DNA from: Deltaproteobacteria bacterium | Lineage (GTDB): Bacteria > Lernaellota > Lernaellaia > JACKCT01 | Direction: 5' to 3' | DNA: 64,000 bases | Assembly (NCBI GenBank): GCA_027493875.1 | Contig: JAOSJX010000012.1 | Location: forward strand, 310,001 to 374,000 | Part shown: positions 21,070-32,761 of the stretch, piece by piece | How the letters are laid out: each line of letters begins with the position of its first letter | Position numbering within the stretch: position 1 is the stretch's first letter | Made by a program: the position numbers and the translations under genes | The notes under the pieces: generated by a model | Database searches by the model: none | Seen by the model: the letters and a program-made list of their open reading frames with translations, nothing else | What the model was told of the DNA's origin: nothing

Positions 21070-24067
21070 CAGCCGTTCGCCGCCTTGCGCCGTTCCTGGT
21101 CTTCCTGGCCGCTTTCGCCGGCTGTTATGCCGTGGATTACGGCAGCGAGTCCTATTCGTCGCTCGAAGGCGACACGGTCATCACCCGGTGGGCGCTACCG
21201 CCGTTTTCCTGGGAAGCGCGTTTTCCGAATGTGTCGCAACGGCTCTCTGCGGAACCCGGCGGGAAATGGACGCTTGTCTACGACGTCGAACTCGACCTGA
21301 GTTCTTACGACGAGAAATACGGCGAGTTCACCGAACTGATCGTCGGCGTGCAGGCCGAACGGCACTACGACGCCGAGGGGCGTTACCAGCCCGGCGCGTC
21401 GTCGTTCGCGCTCTCCTCGAACTTCACGACGACCGGCGTGCCTGTGGAACATTATGCCGGGTGGCCCAGGTTCCGGCTGCTTCACGGCAAAGAGGGCAGT
21501 CCCTTTGAAGTTGTGAAAGCGTTCCCGCTCGGCGAGGACGGTCCGATCGACGCCGTGCACGATCTACGCGGTGAATTGGCCGTCGATCTGCCGAAGGATA
21601 CGCCGCCCGGGTATTACGAACCGCGGTTCTATTTGTTCGTGCGCGTCGCGGGCGTCGAGGACCCGGTGCACATCGGCGAGTTTTCGTACGAGTGGAACGA
21701 GGGCGCGCGTCCGCCGTCGCTGCCGCTCGTCCGGGTCGGCGACCCCGCGCCGCCGAAGATGCCGTGGTCTATTTTCTCGAACTTCCCTTACGGCGGCACG
21801 GACGGGACGCTGCCGGAGGAAGACCGGCTGCACACGGAACTCGTCGGGCGTTCGGGGTTTCCGAAATCGTTGGTTCTTCCGCCGGGGCGATACGTGGCCG
21901 AGCCCGGATTCCCGTCGATCTTTCCGGAAGGCCGCGGTGGCGCCCGTGGAAGGCGGTCACGACGTGATCCCCGAGCGGCACGACAATTTTCTGGATTTCG
22001 GGTCCGGGGAGGTTGCCTGCGCGGCCACGGGGCCCGCCGGACATTGGAATCTCGGGACCGCGCATTTCGCCGGCTGGGACGACAACGGACCGCTTTTGAA
22101 CAACGGCGGCTTCCCGATCGACTTACCGGCGACCGGCGACTACCGCATCACGATGCGCGGATCGATCAAAGACCGGTTCGGCCGGACGTTCACCGGCGGA
22201 GGAACCTACGAAGTCACCGTCGCGCGGCCGATGAGTTTTTCCACGTCCTGCAAGCCCGGCACAAATTTTCTCGTCGGTGACCGCTATCCGGCCAAAGTCA
22301 ACGTCAATCCGCCGTTTCCCGCGGAAGCGGAGGTCATCGTCGACTTCTATCCGAACTCGGATCCGGCGCGAAAGCGACGCTGGGTGGGACAAGGAATCGG
22401 TAACACGTTCGGCCACTTCGTCCCGCACGGCCAGGGGGCGATGGTTTTTGACGAACCCGGCGAGTACGTCAGCTTCGTGACCACGCGCTACGTGGATGCC
22501 GAGGGCATGCTGTGGCTCGGGCGCCAGACGTCAAGCGGCGTCGTAGCGCCCGTGGAACGCGAGGGGATTTTCCTCCATGGGCTGCGCGGCTTTCCCTTCA
22601 GTCACAATGTGAAAATGGCGCACAACGGCGCGATGGAGCGTTACGGCGACCGTGAAAACATTCCCACGTCGTTCATGCCGCACACGCCGTATCTGATGTC
22701 CGATCCTTACCCGCCGTACGCCCCGGAAGATACGCTGTTTCTTCCCGCGAGTTTTTCCGAAGAGAACATCGTCGAGGCGCAACTGGCGATGGAAGTGGCG
22801 GATGCGAATCTCGCGCGACGCCTCGCCGACGCGTTCAAGAAACGCAGCGTGCTGATCCTGCCCTGGTTTCAGCCGGTCAACGACAAGTGGCAATACCTTC
22901 ACGACGTGATCGAGATGTCGACCGACAGCTTCGCGTGGTTTCCCGCGGGCGGACCGCACCCGGACACGCTGCCCGTTCAGTCGGTCGGGTCGGACGGCTG
23001 GGACCCCTTCGCTTTTCCGGAAAAGAAACGCATCGAAGCATACACCTACATGGGTATCATCCGTCCAGGCTTTCCGGTCATGACCTCCGTTTTCGAAACC
23101 GAGGCGCGCGGTTTGTATTGGAAGCTCAGCCCGAATCTCTTCGGCTATCAGTTCAACCGCGGCATCAACGGGGACCTGCCGGGCGACGTTTATCGTATTC
23201 AGGCGGGGGCGGTGCTGAAGGATCTGGAAACCGGACGCAACTACTACGACGCGTACAGCTCGTCCCTCGCGATCCAGGCGTCGGAAGGCAAAGGCTATGC
23301 CCATTCGATTTCCCCGCCGGGCGAAAAAGCGATTCGCGTCGTCAACGGGCGTGAGCACGACATTTTCTTCGCCCAGGACACGCACGACGTGCTGGAAGTC
23401 GGCGAGCGCCTGGGGGTCGGCGGGATCGTCTTCCCGACGATCGAAGCCGACGTCATCTGGCACATCACGACGCCGTCGGGCGAGCCGGCGACGATCGTCG
23501 GCCGCGCCAACCGCCTCGGCGTCGCGCGCGGCACGTCCACGATCCCGGTGGACGAGCCGGGGATCTACCGTATCTGCCCGGAGGTTCGTTGGAACGGGAT
23601 GACCGGAGATCTGCCGGGGACGACGCGCGGGTGTTTCTGGCATTGCGCCGTTCCGCGTTACCGGCAGGAAATTTTGAAAACATCGCTTCCCGCAATGATG
23701 CGGATCGACGCGCGCGGGGGCGTTCGCATCCCCCTCACGTGGCCCGAGACGCTCAGCGATGTCCGGATCAACTTCGGCGTTCTGATGCCGGGGCAGGTGA
23801 TGGATCAGGGCTTCGTCGAGCCGAACGGCGGATCTTGGGAGTACCCGTTCGATCCGATTCAATTCACCGCCCAGCTTCCCAATTTCGACAGCCGGAATTT
23901 TGCGACCGGGGACTGGCAGCTCGGCGAGACGATGGTCTTTCAATTTTTTCTGGAAGGCCGGGACCCCGAGGGAGAAAAAGGTTTTCGACTCGGTGCGCCT
24001 CTTCCTGCGCCGCGACACGCTCTACAATTTCCACGCGCTGATGCACCCGCCGCCGGAACGCGGCTGA
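21066..24067 (+). CDS. Large lipoprotein of unknown function, cytochrome partner (pair 2, frameshifted)
   Basis: About 1000 residues across shifts near 21935 and 23978. The signal MTAVRRLAPFLVFLAAFAGC ends in a lipobox Cys (19). No known domain is recognised. It aligns along its whole length with the protein at 26380: SSNFTTTGVPVE, GKEGSPFEVVKAFPL, STSCKPGTNFLVGDRYPAKV, VDFYPNSDPARKRRW, FDEPGEYVSF, GIIRPGFPVMTSV, GINGDLPGDVYRIQAGAV, AQDTHDVLEVGE, CFWHCAVP and VLMPGQVMDQG. The corrected end (VFDSVRLFLRRDTLYNFHAL) also matches. It begins inside the stop of the cytochrome gene. The conserved Cys and aromatic positions suggest a specific fold rather than a filler surface protein. The stop is 3 bp from a convergent lipoprotein gene. 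Confidence 0.7.
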
Positions 24068-24070
24068 CGC

Positions 24071-24997
24071 TTACGGATTCTCCGGAACGCGAAAAACCAG
24101 CCAATCAACGTCGTGCGTTCCGTCCGTGCGCGTCGAGAACGAGTGAGATTGCACGTCGTCGACGGCGATCGGCTTCGCGTCGGCGGGTGTATCGTCGGGC
24201 TCGTATTTGTCGGGCACGGCGGCCTTGTCGTTGTCGCGCGTCGTGAATTCCTTGTCGTTGACAACGATGCCGTAGTGCCCGTTGACCCCCACCGGTTCGC
24301 GCGACGTCACTTCGATCAAATACGTTTCCCCCGCGACGAGCGGCAACGCTACGCGCGGATATTTAACGTAGGCGTCGGGCTCCTCGTTTTTGGCGAGCCA
24401 CGCCTTCGTGTCGTTTTGTTTGAAAACGCGCAACACCGGGTAGCCCTCGGTGCCGTCTTTCGACGCGAACGTCGAGATATAGAAAATCGGGTGGCCTGTT
24501 TGCGTCTCGGTGACGTAGAGCGCGCCCGGCTCGACGGACGCTTCCATGTTGTCGTGGGCCTGGCCGCGGGCGTTGCCGTGGCGGTAACGATACGCGTCGT
24601 AGTGATTCGGCGCGGTAAATTCCGACCACGAATCGTCTTTGGCCTCAATGCGCACGCGGGACACGTACCAGATGCCTTCTTCCAGTTTTTCCTCGAGAAA
24701 ACGGCACTCGTAGCGCCACTCGTTTTCCCACTCCGGATTTTCCACGTCGTTCGGCATCATCGCGAGGTTTTCGTGAACGCGGCTCGGCGACGTGAGATCC
24801 GCGGTGACGCCTTTGATGCCGGCCTTGTGATCGTCCACCGCCACGTCGAGATAGGGCAGCGGATCGGAGGCGTAGCGCACGAACCAACTCCCGACGAGCA
24901 TCGGATAGTCCTCCGCCGTCGGCTCCGCGTTTTTTTTCTTGCACGCGACGCCGATCGCGACGAGGACGACGACGGCGATCGCGAACCGCTTCACCAA
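24071..24997 (-). CDS. Lipoprotein with C-terminal PPC-like domain
   Basis: The 308-residue protein starts MVKRFAIAVVVLVAIGVAC; Cys 19 is the lipid-anchor site. The middle is not recognised (MLVGSWFVRYASDPLPYLDV, EGIWYVSRVRIEAKDDSW). The end has DKYEPDDTPADAKPIAVDD and DVDWLVFRVPE, the pattern of a bacterial pre-peptidase C-terminal (PPC-like) beta-sandwich, often found on secreted proteins. Its start overlaps the stop of the cytochrome gene by 7 bp, so it is probably the last gene of the operon starting at 32684. It may be a third subunit of the third cytochrome/lipoprotein pair; no equivalent is seen beside the other two. Confidence 0.7.
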   Translation of the reverse strand: MVKRFAIAVVVLVAIGVACKKKNAEPTAEDYPMLVGSWFVRYASDPLPYLDVAVDDHKAGIKGVTADLTSPSRVHENLAMMPNDVENPEWENEWRYECRFLEEKLEEGIWYVSRVRIEAKDDSWSEFTAPNHYDAYRYRHGNARGQAHDNMEASVEPGALYVTETQTGHPIFYISTFASKDGTEGYPVLRVFKQNDTKAWLAKNEEPDAYVKYPRVALPLVAGETYLIEVTSREPVGVNGHYGIVVNDKEFTTRDNDKAAVPDKYEPDDTPADAKPIAVDDVQSHSFSTRTDGTHDVDWLVFRVPENP

Positions 24998-26331
24998 GGA
25001 AGCACGCTTCCTTCCACCGGCTGGTCGTGCGGGAAAAGCTCTTTGAGCAGCACGGGATCTTGAATAAGGCCGCGGTACGTCGCGGCGACATCTTCTAACT
25101 TTTCATCGGGGAAGGGGTCGGCGAATTTCACGTTCATGCGACGAACCATATCGAGAATTTCCGCCTGATCGGCGTTTCGGTACCGCTCCGCCTGCAACGA
25201 AACGCCGTGGCACGACGAACACGCCGACCCGACGCGCATGAAATCGGCATAGGTTTTGTCATCGAGCCCGAATGTGGACGGCTGGTCCGATCGTGTGCGC
25301 GAGAGATACGCGACGACTTGCTCTCGAACGTCCCGACGGTAGTAATACGGCGACCATTGTGCCAGCCGCGCCGTGACCGCCGCCCAATCGTCGGGCGTGC
25401 GGTCCTCCCAACGCACGAAATCGGTCAGGTGGCAGCGCAGGCACCGCGTCTGGAATGTTTCCTTATCGGAGTAGGAACGCATCGCCAGCAGAAAATCCGT
25501 GATCTCGTTTTCCTCGTCCTCGGTCAGCGCGAGGTTTTCAATGTCCCGATGCGTCGCCATGGTGCGCCGCCATTCGGCCGGCGTCTTGATCAGGTAAAGG
25601 GGGAGCGACTCGGCATGACAGCCGAAACACTTATTCTCGAACGCGCTCAACCCTCCCTCGGCAAAGAGACGCACGGCGCGAGGGCCTGTGACGATCGCGA
25701 CGACAGCGATCAACAGCAGGAACGGCAGGGCCACCACGGAGAAAGCGGTCCGCAAGCCCTCGGCCGCGCGCGACGCTTTCCCGTCCGCCGGCATCGTGCG
25801 GAACGCGTAGTAGACCAGCCAGACTCCGGCCGCCAACAGGCCGGGAAACAGGAGGAACGGCGACTCGGTGCGGATCCACTCCATCGCCGGGGCCACATGG
25901 TCGTACCACTCGATCCACCAGAACGCCTCGACGGAAAGCGGAATGGGGATCGCGTAGGCCTGCGCGAAAGCGAAGCCCGCGTATAAGATCGACGACGGAA
26001 CGGCGAGAACGATTTTCCATCGACGCGGCAGGCGCGCGAGAATCGGCGGTCCCTTTTCTAAAAACCCGCCAAAGAACCGCGCCAGGGCGAAAATCAAGAG
26101 AGGCGCGCCGGCGTAAAGAATCAGCGCACGTCCCCAGGGTATCCAATCGGGATTCGCATACCACCCCTCGTCGGCGTACGGGTTGAAATCCCAAGAGAGA
26201 TTGGAGATGAGCGCCTCGAAATCCCAAGCAGAGAATTCGAAGAGCCGGAACGGCCCGAGGAAAAACAACGCGGCGGCCAGCCCAAAGCTAAGCGCGATCC
26301 GGCGCCGGCCATGGAGAGAGGATTCGTTCAT
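24991..26331 (-). CDS. Membrane-anchored three-haem cytochrome c-like protein (pair 3)
   Basis: The protein has 446 residues. The N-terminal half has about five hydrophobic segments and the motif VEAFWWIEWYDHVAPAMEWI. Haem sites are CFGCH (about 235), CLRCH (about 296) and CSSCH (about 369). It is closely related to the cytochrome at 19720 (shared LYLIKTPAEWRRTMATH, FLLAMRSYSD, WSPYYYRRDVREQVVAYL, ELFPHDQP). In this pair the lipoprotein gene comes first (26380-29341) and the cytochrome second, the reverse of pairs 1 and 2. The start is 48 bp after the lipoprotein stop. No frameshift is seen. Confidence 0.8.
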   Translation of the reverse strand: MNESSLHGRRRIALSFGLAAALFFLGPFRLFEFSAWDFEALISNLSWDFNPYADEGWYANPDWIPWGRALILYAGAPLLIFALARFFGGFLEKGPPILARLPRRWKIVLAVPSSILYAGFAFAQAYAIPIPLSVEAFWWIEWYDHVAPAMEWIRTESPFLLFPGLLAAGVWLVYYAFRTMPADGKASRAAEGLRTAFSVVALPFLLLIAVVAIVTGPRAVRLFAEGGLSAFENKCFGCHAESLPLYLIKTPAEWRRTMATHRDIENLALTEDEENEITDFLLAMRSYSDKETFQTRCLRCHLTDFVRWEDRTPDDWAAVTARLAQWSPYYYRRDVREQVVAYLSRTRSDQPSTFGLDDKTYADFMRVGSACSSCHGVSLQAERYRNADQAEILDMVRRMNVKFADPFPDEKLEDVAATYRGLIQDPVLLKELFPHDQPVEGSVLPW

Positions 26332-26379
26332 GAGGGCGCTACGATATCGAAGCGGCGGCGGAATGCAAAGAAGCCCCGT

Positions 26380-29341
26380 TTATTCGGAGCCCCTATGCGC
26401 TAAGAGTTTTTCAAAGTTATAGAGACGGTTGTCGCGCAAGACGAGACGCAGAGAATCGTACATCTTTTGATCGCCGCGCGTTCCTTCGAGGAAAAATTGA
26501 AAAATAAGCGTGTCGGCCAGCTCCCATTCGCCCGTCGCAAAATTGCGGACATCCAGGTTCGGATGTTGGGCCGCGAGATTTTTTGGATAGAAAGGATATT
26601 CCCAAGAGCCGCCGCGTGGCGCCACATCGCCCTGATCCAGAATGCGCCCCGGCATGATGACGCCGTAGTGAACGCGCACGTCGTTCAAATCGTCAGGCCA
26701 GGAGATGGGAATGCGAAGGCCGTTCTCATCGATGGTCTGCGTCGCCGCGAGGTCGGTATCGATCAGAATTTCGCGGTTCGGTTCCACCGCACAATGCCAG
26801 AAAGTCCCATCATAGTTGCCGGGCACGGAGCCGTGGTACTCGCCGTAATGAACCGTGCCGCGAATCCGATAAAGCCCCGGTTCGTCCAGGGGGATCAAAC
26901 GCTGTCCGCGGACGATGCCCAGGCGGCTCGAGCGACCGTTCACGACCACGAGGTCGCCGGACGGCTTCGTCACCTCCCACGTGACGTCGGCTTCGATATT
27001 GGGAAAGACCATGCCGCCGAATCCCATTTTCTCGCCGACTTCAAGGGTGTCGTGCGTGTCCTGCGCGAGATAGACGTAGAAGGGCCGGCCGACCGACGTC
27101 ACAAGCGGTCGTTCGCCCGGCGGCAGAATCGACGTGACGGCGCCGTCCGGTCCTTCCACGGCGATCGCCGCGCCGTAGGCGTCGTAATAATTTTTTTCCG
27201 GTGACGCGGTCCTTGACCACGGCGCCCGCTTGAATGCGGTACTGGTCCCCGGGCAGGTCGCCGTTAAATCCGGTGTTGAACTGCTCGCCGAACCGGTTCG
27301 GGCTCGCCGACCAATACAATCCGATCGCCTCGGATTGCAGCACCGAGGTCATCACCGGAAAGCCCGGGCGCACGACGCCAAGGTAAGCGTACGCGTCCAC
27401 GCGATTGCGTTCCGGAAACGAGAACGGATGCCATCGGCCGTCTCCGACGGGCAGGATCGGAAGCTCCAATGCGTCTTTCGCAGCAAACCACGCCGCGGAA
27501 TCCGCGGAGACCTGAACGACGTCCTCCAGGTATTCCCAGGATTTTCCGTGCGGCTGGAGGAGCGGAGACGGCATCGCGGAACGCAACCGATAGCCGTCCA
27601 CAAGGCGCCGGCGCAACGCCGGATCGTTCACGCTCATCGAAACGTGCGGCTCGACAATGCTTTCGTTGAATCCGCCCGACGGAATGAACAACGTGTCGGT
27701 CTTCTCGTGCGGAGCGAATGGGTCGGGCAACGGGGAAGGCCGGAACGGTAAAAAAGGCGTCGTCATGTCGAGCCGAGAGGCGAAGCGTGCCTCGGCGCCG
27801 AGATCGTCACGCTCGTACCGGATCTCATAGGGAAAGCTGCGCGTGCCGTGAATTCGTAGAACCTCCGGTTGACGCGGCGCCACGACGCCGCCCGAGGTTT
27901 GGCGGTGGAGCCAGAGTTCGCCGCGCGCGTCCACGTAGCGCGCCTCCGTCCGGCTGACGTATTCCCCCGGCTCGTCGAATTTCAGCGGCGGACCGGCGTG
28001 CGGAGTGAAGTGTCCGAAACGGTTGGCTTTGCCGGCGCCGACCCACGTGACTTTGCGCGCCGGGTCCGAATTCGGGTAATAGTCCACCTCCACCCGGACG
28101 TCCGCGGGAAACGGCGGATTGACGTTGACCTTCGCGGGGTACGCACCGCCGACGAGAAAACTCGTACCCGGCTTGCATGAAGTGGAAAAGGACAGCGGCT
28201 GCGCGGCCGTCACCCGATAAGTGCCGCCGCCCTCGAACCGCCGGCCGTAACGGTCTTCGAGGTAGCCCGCGAGGCGGATCGTGTAATCGCCCGTGGCGCT
28301 CAGATCCACGGGAAAACCGCCGCCTTCCAGCAATGGTCCGGACGCGCCTTCGCCCGCCATCCGCCGCGTGCCGAGATCCCGGCGGCCCGTGGGGCCGTCG
28401 ATCGACCCGTGAACCTCGCCGCGGTCGAAGGCAAAATAATTGAGGTTGCGTTCGGTGATGACTTCCTGTCCGCCGTCGATGGGCGCGAGCGAGAAAAGCG
28501 GAAACACCGACGGCAATGCGACATGAGCCGTGTACGACCCCGGCTTGAGCGTTAATTGGGAAACGAAACCCGAGCGCGACGTGACCGCCACGTGATTCTT
28601 GTCTTCGTCGGGCAGGGTGCCGGCCTGACCGCGGTAGTAGTATTCGCTCAGAACCGTCCACGGGATATGCGGCGCGGACGGCTCACCGACGCGGACGAGC
28701 GGCAGTAATTGCAGATCCTGCGTGTTGGAGTTGTCTCCGTAATTTTCAAGCATCACCGGATCGGGCACGCCTTCGACGCGCGCGAAAATCATGATGCGCG
28801 GTTCGTACCAGCCCACCGGCGTATCGTCAGGCAACGAGACCGTCAGCGCCGCGCTCAATTTGTGTTTCGTCGCAATGCGTCCGTCGAGGGGAAAGGCCTT
28901 GACCGCTTCGAACGGGCTTCCGTCCTTGCCGTGCAGCGCGGTTAACGTCGGCCATCCGTCGAACCGCTCGATCGGCAATCCCGTGGTGGTGAAGTTGGAC
29001 GACAGCGCGATCGACACGGGTCCCGATCGATAAAAACCGCGCTCGTCGTAGCGCCGGTGCGCCTGGACGGCGAGGATGAGTTCGGTGAATCGTCCGTATT
29101 GCTCGCGGTAACCGCGGAGATCCGCCGTCGCGTCAACCTCAACGGTCCATGTCGCGCCGGGCGCGGCGGCAAGAACGGCCGGGTGAAACCGCACCGCTGC
29201 CGTCCAGGGAAACGGCGGACGCAGTGACTCGAGCTCGATGACTTCCGGCCGTTCGCCCGAAGCGTTACGAACGCACCCGCCCGCCGCGATGGCCGCGAGA
29301 ACGGCCGCCAAAGCAACGCCGGTGCTTATTTTATTCAGCAT
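26380..29341 (-). CDS. Large lipoprotein of unknown function, cytochrome partner (pair 3, frameshifted)
   Basis: About 987 residues across one shift near 27195 (a T run). Signal MLNKISTGVALAAVLAAIAAGGC carries a lipobox Cys. It shares with the protein at 21066 SSNFTTTGLPIE, GKDGSPFEAVKAFPL, STSCKPGTSFLVGGAYPAKV, YPNSDPARK, FDEPGEYVSR, VVRPGFPVMTSV, GFNGDLPGDQYRIQAGAVV, AQDTHDTLEVGE, TFWHCAVE, VIMPGRILDQG and GGSWEYPF. The ATG at 29341 overlaps the end of the FG-GAP protein gene (GATGCTGA), giving translational coupling; the TTG two codons upstream is less likely. The cytochrome follows 48 bp downstream. Function is unknown; a surface-exposed partner of the cytochrome is the simplest reading. 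Confidence 0.7.
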
Positions 29342-32300
29342 CCGCAACAGCCGCCGTCATCGTCGTCGTTATCGTCATCGCCGGACGCATCGTCATCGGA
29401 CGGGTCGTCGTCGTCCGAATCGTCATCGTCGTCGCCGGGGCCGGGACCGTGCCAGTCCGTGCCGCAATAGGGATCGTCGGCGCCGGACGGTCCCGTTTGA
29501 GCCGCCAGCGGCGTCATCGTATTGCCGGTATTGCGCGGATCGTGATGAAAACCGGCGCTTTCCGGCATCGCGTCCGCGGGCGCGCACGTGCGCCACATGA
29601 ACAGCGACCCGTCGCGCGAGCCGGCCGCGACCTCGAGATAGCCGTTGCCGGACAAATCGGCCACCGCCGGCGTCGAGGACACCCAATGGCCGGTGAATTT
29701 GGGCCACCCCTCCGGCTCGGTGCCGAACTGATCGTACGCGTGCAGGAGAAATCCTCCCGATCCGACCAACATTTCCGGCGACGGGTCCTCGTCGATGTTG
29801 GCGACGGCGGGGCCGTTGAAGACCATCAAGTCTTCCGAGAGCATGGGAAAATAATCGAGCTGCTTGCCCGTCGCGCCGTCCAGTCCGAAAAGATAGGACT
29901 CCCAGTTGATGCGTACGCCGTAACGCGACAGGAGCTGCAAATAATTCGCGGACAACCCGCTGGTCAAAAAGGTCCTTCACGCCGTCCATGTTGACGTCGG
30001 CCCAGACGAGAAAACTCATGCCGCCGAGCCCGGTAAAGAAATCGGCCGGCGACTCCGAGCCGTAAAAGGGCGTCAAACCGAGCCAGGTGGGATGCCCGTC
30101 GGCACCGAACGCGAGCGGCACGCCAATGCCGGACAGGACCGCCGCTTCGACGAGCCCGTCGCCGTCCAAATCCGTCATCGACGGGGACGTCACGGTTCCC
30201 TGGCCGACGTAGGGAAGAATGTTTTGGGTGAACCCGACGATGCGCAGCGGCCAGCCTTCGAGGTAGGGACCGCCGGCGTGAAGGCTTCCGTCACCGTGAA
30301 TCGCATACGTTCGTCCCAGGCGGTTTTCGATTTCGTTGGTACCGACGACGATGTCGCGCAACCCGTCGCCGTTCATGTCGCCCACGGCGGGCGTCGCGAT
30401 GATTCGCGCGGGCGGCGTGCCGTTCGGGTCCTCGCAGGCGACCGGAAAGCCATCCTCGGGCGTGCCGTCCGCCCGCCAGACGTAGACGTGTCGGTCCATC
30501 GCCGCGACGATAATCTCGAGCGGCCCGTCGCCGGCGAGATCTTCCAGCACCGGCGAGGACATGATGCCTTCTTCCAGAAACCACTCGGGATCGTCCGGCA
30601 CGGCGTTTGACGGATCGACGTGCACGGGAAAGCCGGGTTTCGCCGCGCCGGAGGCGTCCCACGCATACACCGATCCCTCCATCGTCGTCACGACCACGTC
30701 GGGAACGCCGTCGCCTTCGAGATCGCCCACGGCGGGCGTTCCCCAGATTCCTTCGCGCCACGGCTCTAGGTCGCCCGCCGCGAGGGACGGCGCGTTCGCG
30801 TGTCCGAAGGGATCGGACGGATCGAGCGTCGGATAAATCCCCGTGAATTTCGGCCACCCCGGTTTCGAGGCGCCCGTCGCGTCGATCACGTCGATCATCC
30901 CACCCATGGTCGCGATGACGAGTTCGTAGACTCCGTCCCCGTCGAGGTCGGCGGCCTGCGGATTCGCCTCGATCGACGCGTCGAACAACATCGGAAATGC
31001 GTCGATCAAACTATCGTCGTGATGGAGGAAGAAGGAACGGCGGTCCTCCGCGGAATTCCCGTCGGCGTCCTTGACCCGCAGACGCAGTGTGACGTTGAAG
31101 TCGAATGGCGTGATCGGCGTCGCGGCGGCATCGCCGCCGAATACATCCAAATCGAGCGGGCAGGAGCCGGCGACGGGGCCCGCCAGACCGCTGTCCTCGC
31201 AGATGCGGAAAAACTCGTCGCTCTCCGGATCGGGCCCGAGCGCGGCCTCCAGCCAGTACTCATAGCTCGCGGAGCGCCGCGCATTGACGTTGAACTCCAC
31301 GATGACCGTCTCCGTCCGGAACGGGTCGACGTAGGAAAACCACTCCGGCGATTGAATTTCGGCTTCGGGCGGAATCGTCGTGGGCGACACGAGATCCACG
31401 GCAGCGCGAGCGTTCGCGCGGCCGTAGCCGGTGTGCAGATCCCAGCCGGGCGTGCTCAGGTATTGCTCCGGATCGTCCAGCGATTCCGGAATGGTTACGT
31501 CGTCCGCGGAGACGATGAGAATTTGCTTGATTTCCCCCGCGGAAAGCGGCGGGTCGAGGCCGATCTGCCGCGCGCGCGAGATCACAAGGCCGACAAGTCC
31601 GGCGACGGCGCCGGTGGGCAGCGACGCGCAGTCGAGCGACGCGCCGATCAGCGCCTTTTCTCCGAATCCGGAACAATTCGAAAGACGTAGATAGGATGTG
31701 GCGTTCGTCCACTGCGCGCTGTCGTGCGTGAATGAATGAACGGTGATCGCTCGCTCAAGCGCCCCGGGATAGACGTGGTGGTAGCTTGCCGCGTCGCCGA
31801 GAATGGTGACGTAGGGGATGTCCCGCTCCCACGCGAGGTTGATGAGATCCCGCGTCGTCGACGTGTAGTTGATCGTCGAATTGGCGTGCAAAAAGAATAT
31901 CGGCGCCGTTGTCCAGCCCGTACATCAGGCCTTCATTGAGGTGATTGACGTATCCGACGAAATCGTCGCCGACGCGCAGCGGGATCAACATGCATTCGGG
32001 GCACACGCCGGCGGAGCCTACGCCGTTGTTCGTCTGGGCCGCCGCCCACCATCCGACGCCCACGCCGTGCCGCGCCTTCGTATCGTCGGTGGGATCGTTG
32101 TCGTCCCAAAGAAAATCCCACCCGGCGATGTCGTCGATGTAGCCGTTGCCGTCGTTGTCCACGCCGTCCGCGAAAATCCGTGTCAAATCGTTCGCGTCGA
32201 TGACGCCGTTGCCGTTGGCGTCGTCAACGCGCGAGTCGCCGTCGTAATCGCGGATGTTGAATCGTCCGTCGCCGTTGGCGTCGTAATCGGAGGCGCCCTC

Positions 32301-32684
32301 CGGCAGGGGCAACTCGCCGCGATGGGGGAGAACCTTTTCGATGAGATCGAGATTGTCCCAGACGATCCCCGTGTCGGTCTGCGCGATAACCACCGACGGA
32401 TCGCCCGTCGTTACCTGCCACGCGGCGTCGGCGTGAATACCTGAGCCGAGCGGAATCTCCTCGGGCCGGATGGTGCCGATCGCCGCGTCGGGGATGTACG
32501 AGAAGAACGCCCATTCCATCCAGAAGTCGGGATCGTCGGGCGGCTCGTCTCGTGGGTCGTCCGCGGGGCCGTTCGGCCAGTCGGGATTTTCGGCCAACAC
32601 CGCGGGCACCCACAGCGCCGCGACGAGAATGAGGAGCACCGCGCCGCGCCATCGTTTGAGCGGCATCACCGTGATCGTGTCCAT
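29335..32684 (-). CDS. Secreted subtilase-like protein with FG-GAP/VCBS repeats, Asp-rich linker and CCGC end (frameshifted)
   Basis: About 1115 residues across shifts near 31893 and 29965. A signal peptide (AVLLILVAALWVPAVLA) precedes a peptidase S8-like region: QTDTGIVWDN (Asp), dockerin-like or EF-hand-like DANGDGRFNIRDYDGDSRVDDANGNG, then RHGVGVGWWAAA (His). Where the catalytic GTSMA Ser is expected the chain reads SLPTGAVAGLVGLVISRA, so the Ser seems replaced and the fold may be non-proteolytic. Next come several FG-GAP/VCBS units (DLDGDGVYELVIATMGG, DLEGDGVPDVVVTTMEG, DMNGDGLRDIVVGTN). The end is a run of Asp with Ser/Pro breaks and then GGCCGC. It has a strong promoter and heads the operon containing pair 3. 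A paralogue lies at 60649-64000. Confidence 0.75.
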
Positions 32685-32717
32685 GCGCTACCCCAAAATC
32701 ATCGATATGAAGTAGCA

Positions 32718-32747
32718 ATTATATACCGGAAGGGGCGCGCCGGTGAA
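32718..32747 (-). promoter_or_regulatory. Probable sigma-70 promoter of the FG-GAP/lipoprotein/cytochrome operon
   Basis: On the minus strand a perfect TATAAT (32723-32718) is preceded at 18 bp by TTCACC (32747-32742). The ATG at 32684 follows about 27 nt after the expected start site, with GGGGTA as a possible ribosome-binding site. Confidence 0.55.
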
Positions 32748-32761
32748 TAAAAAAATTCGCG

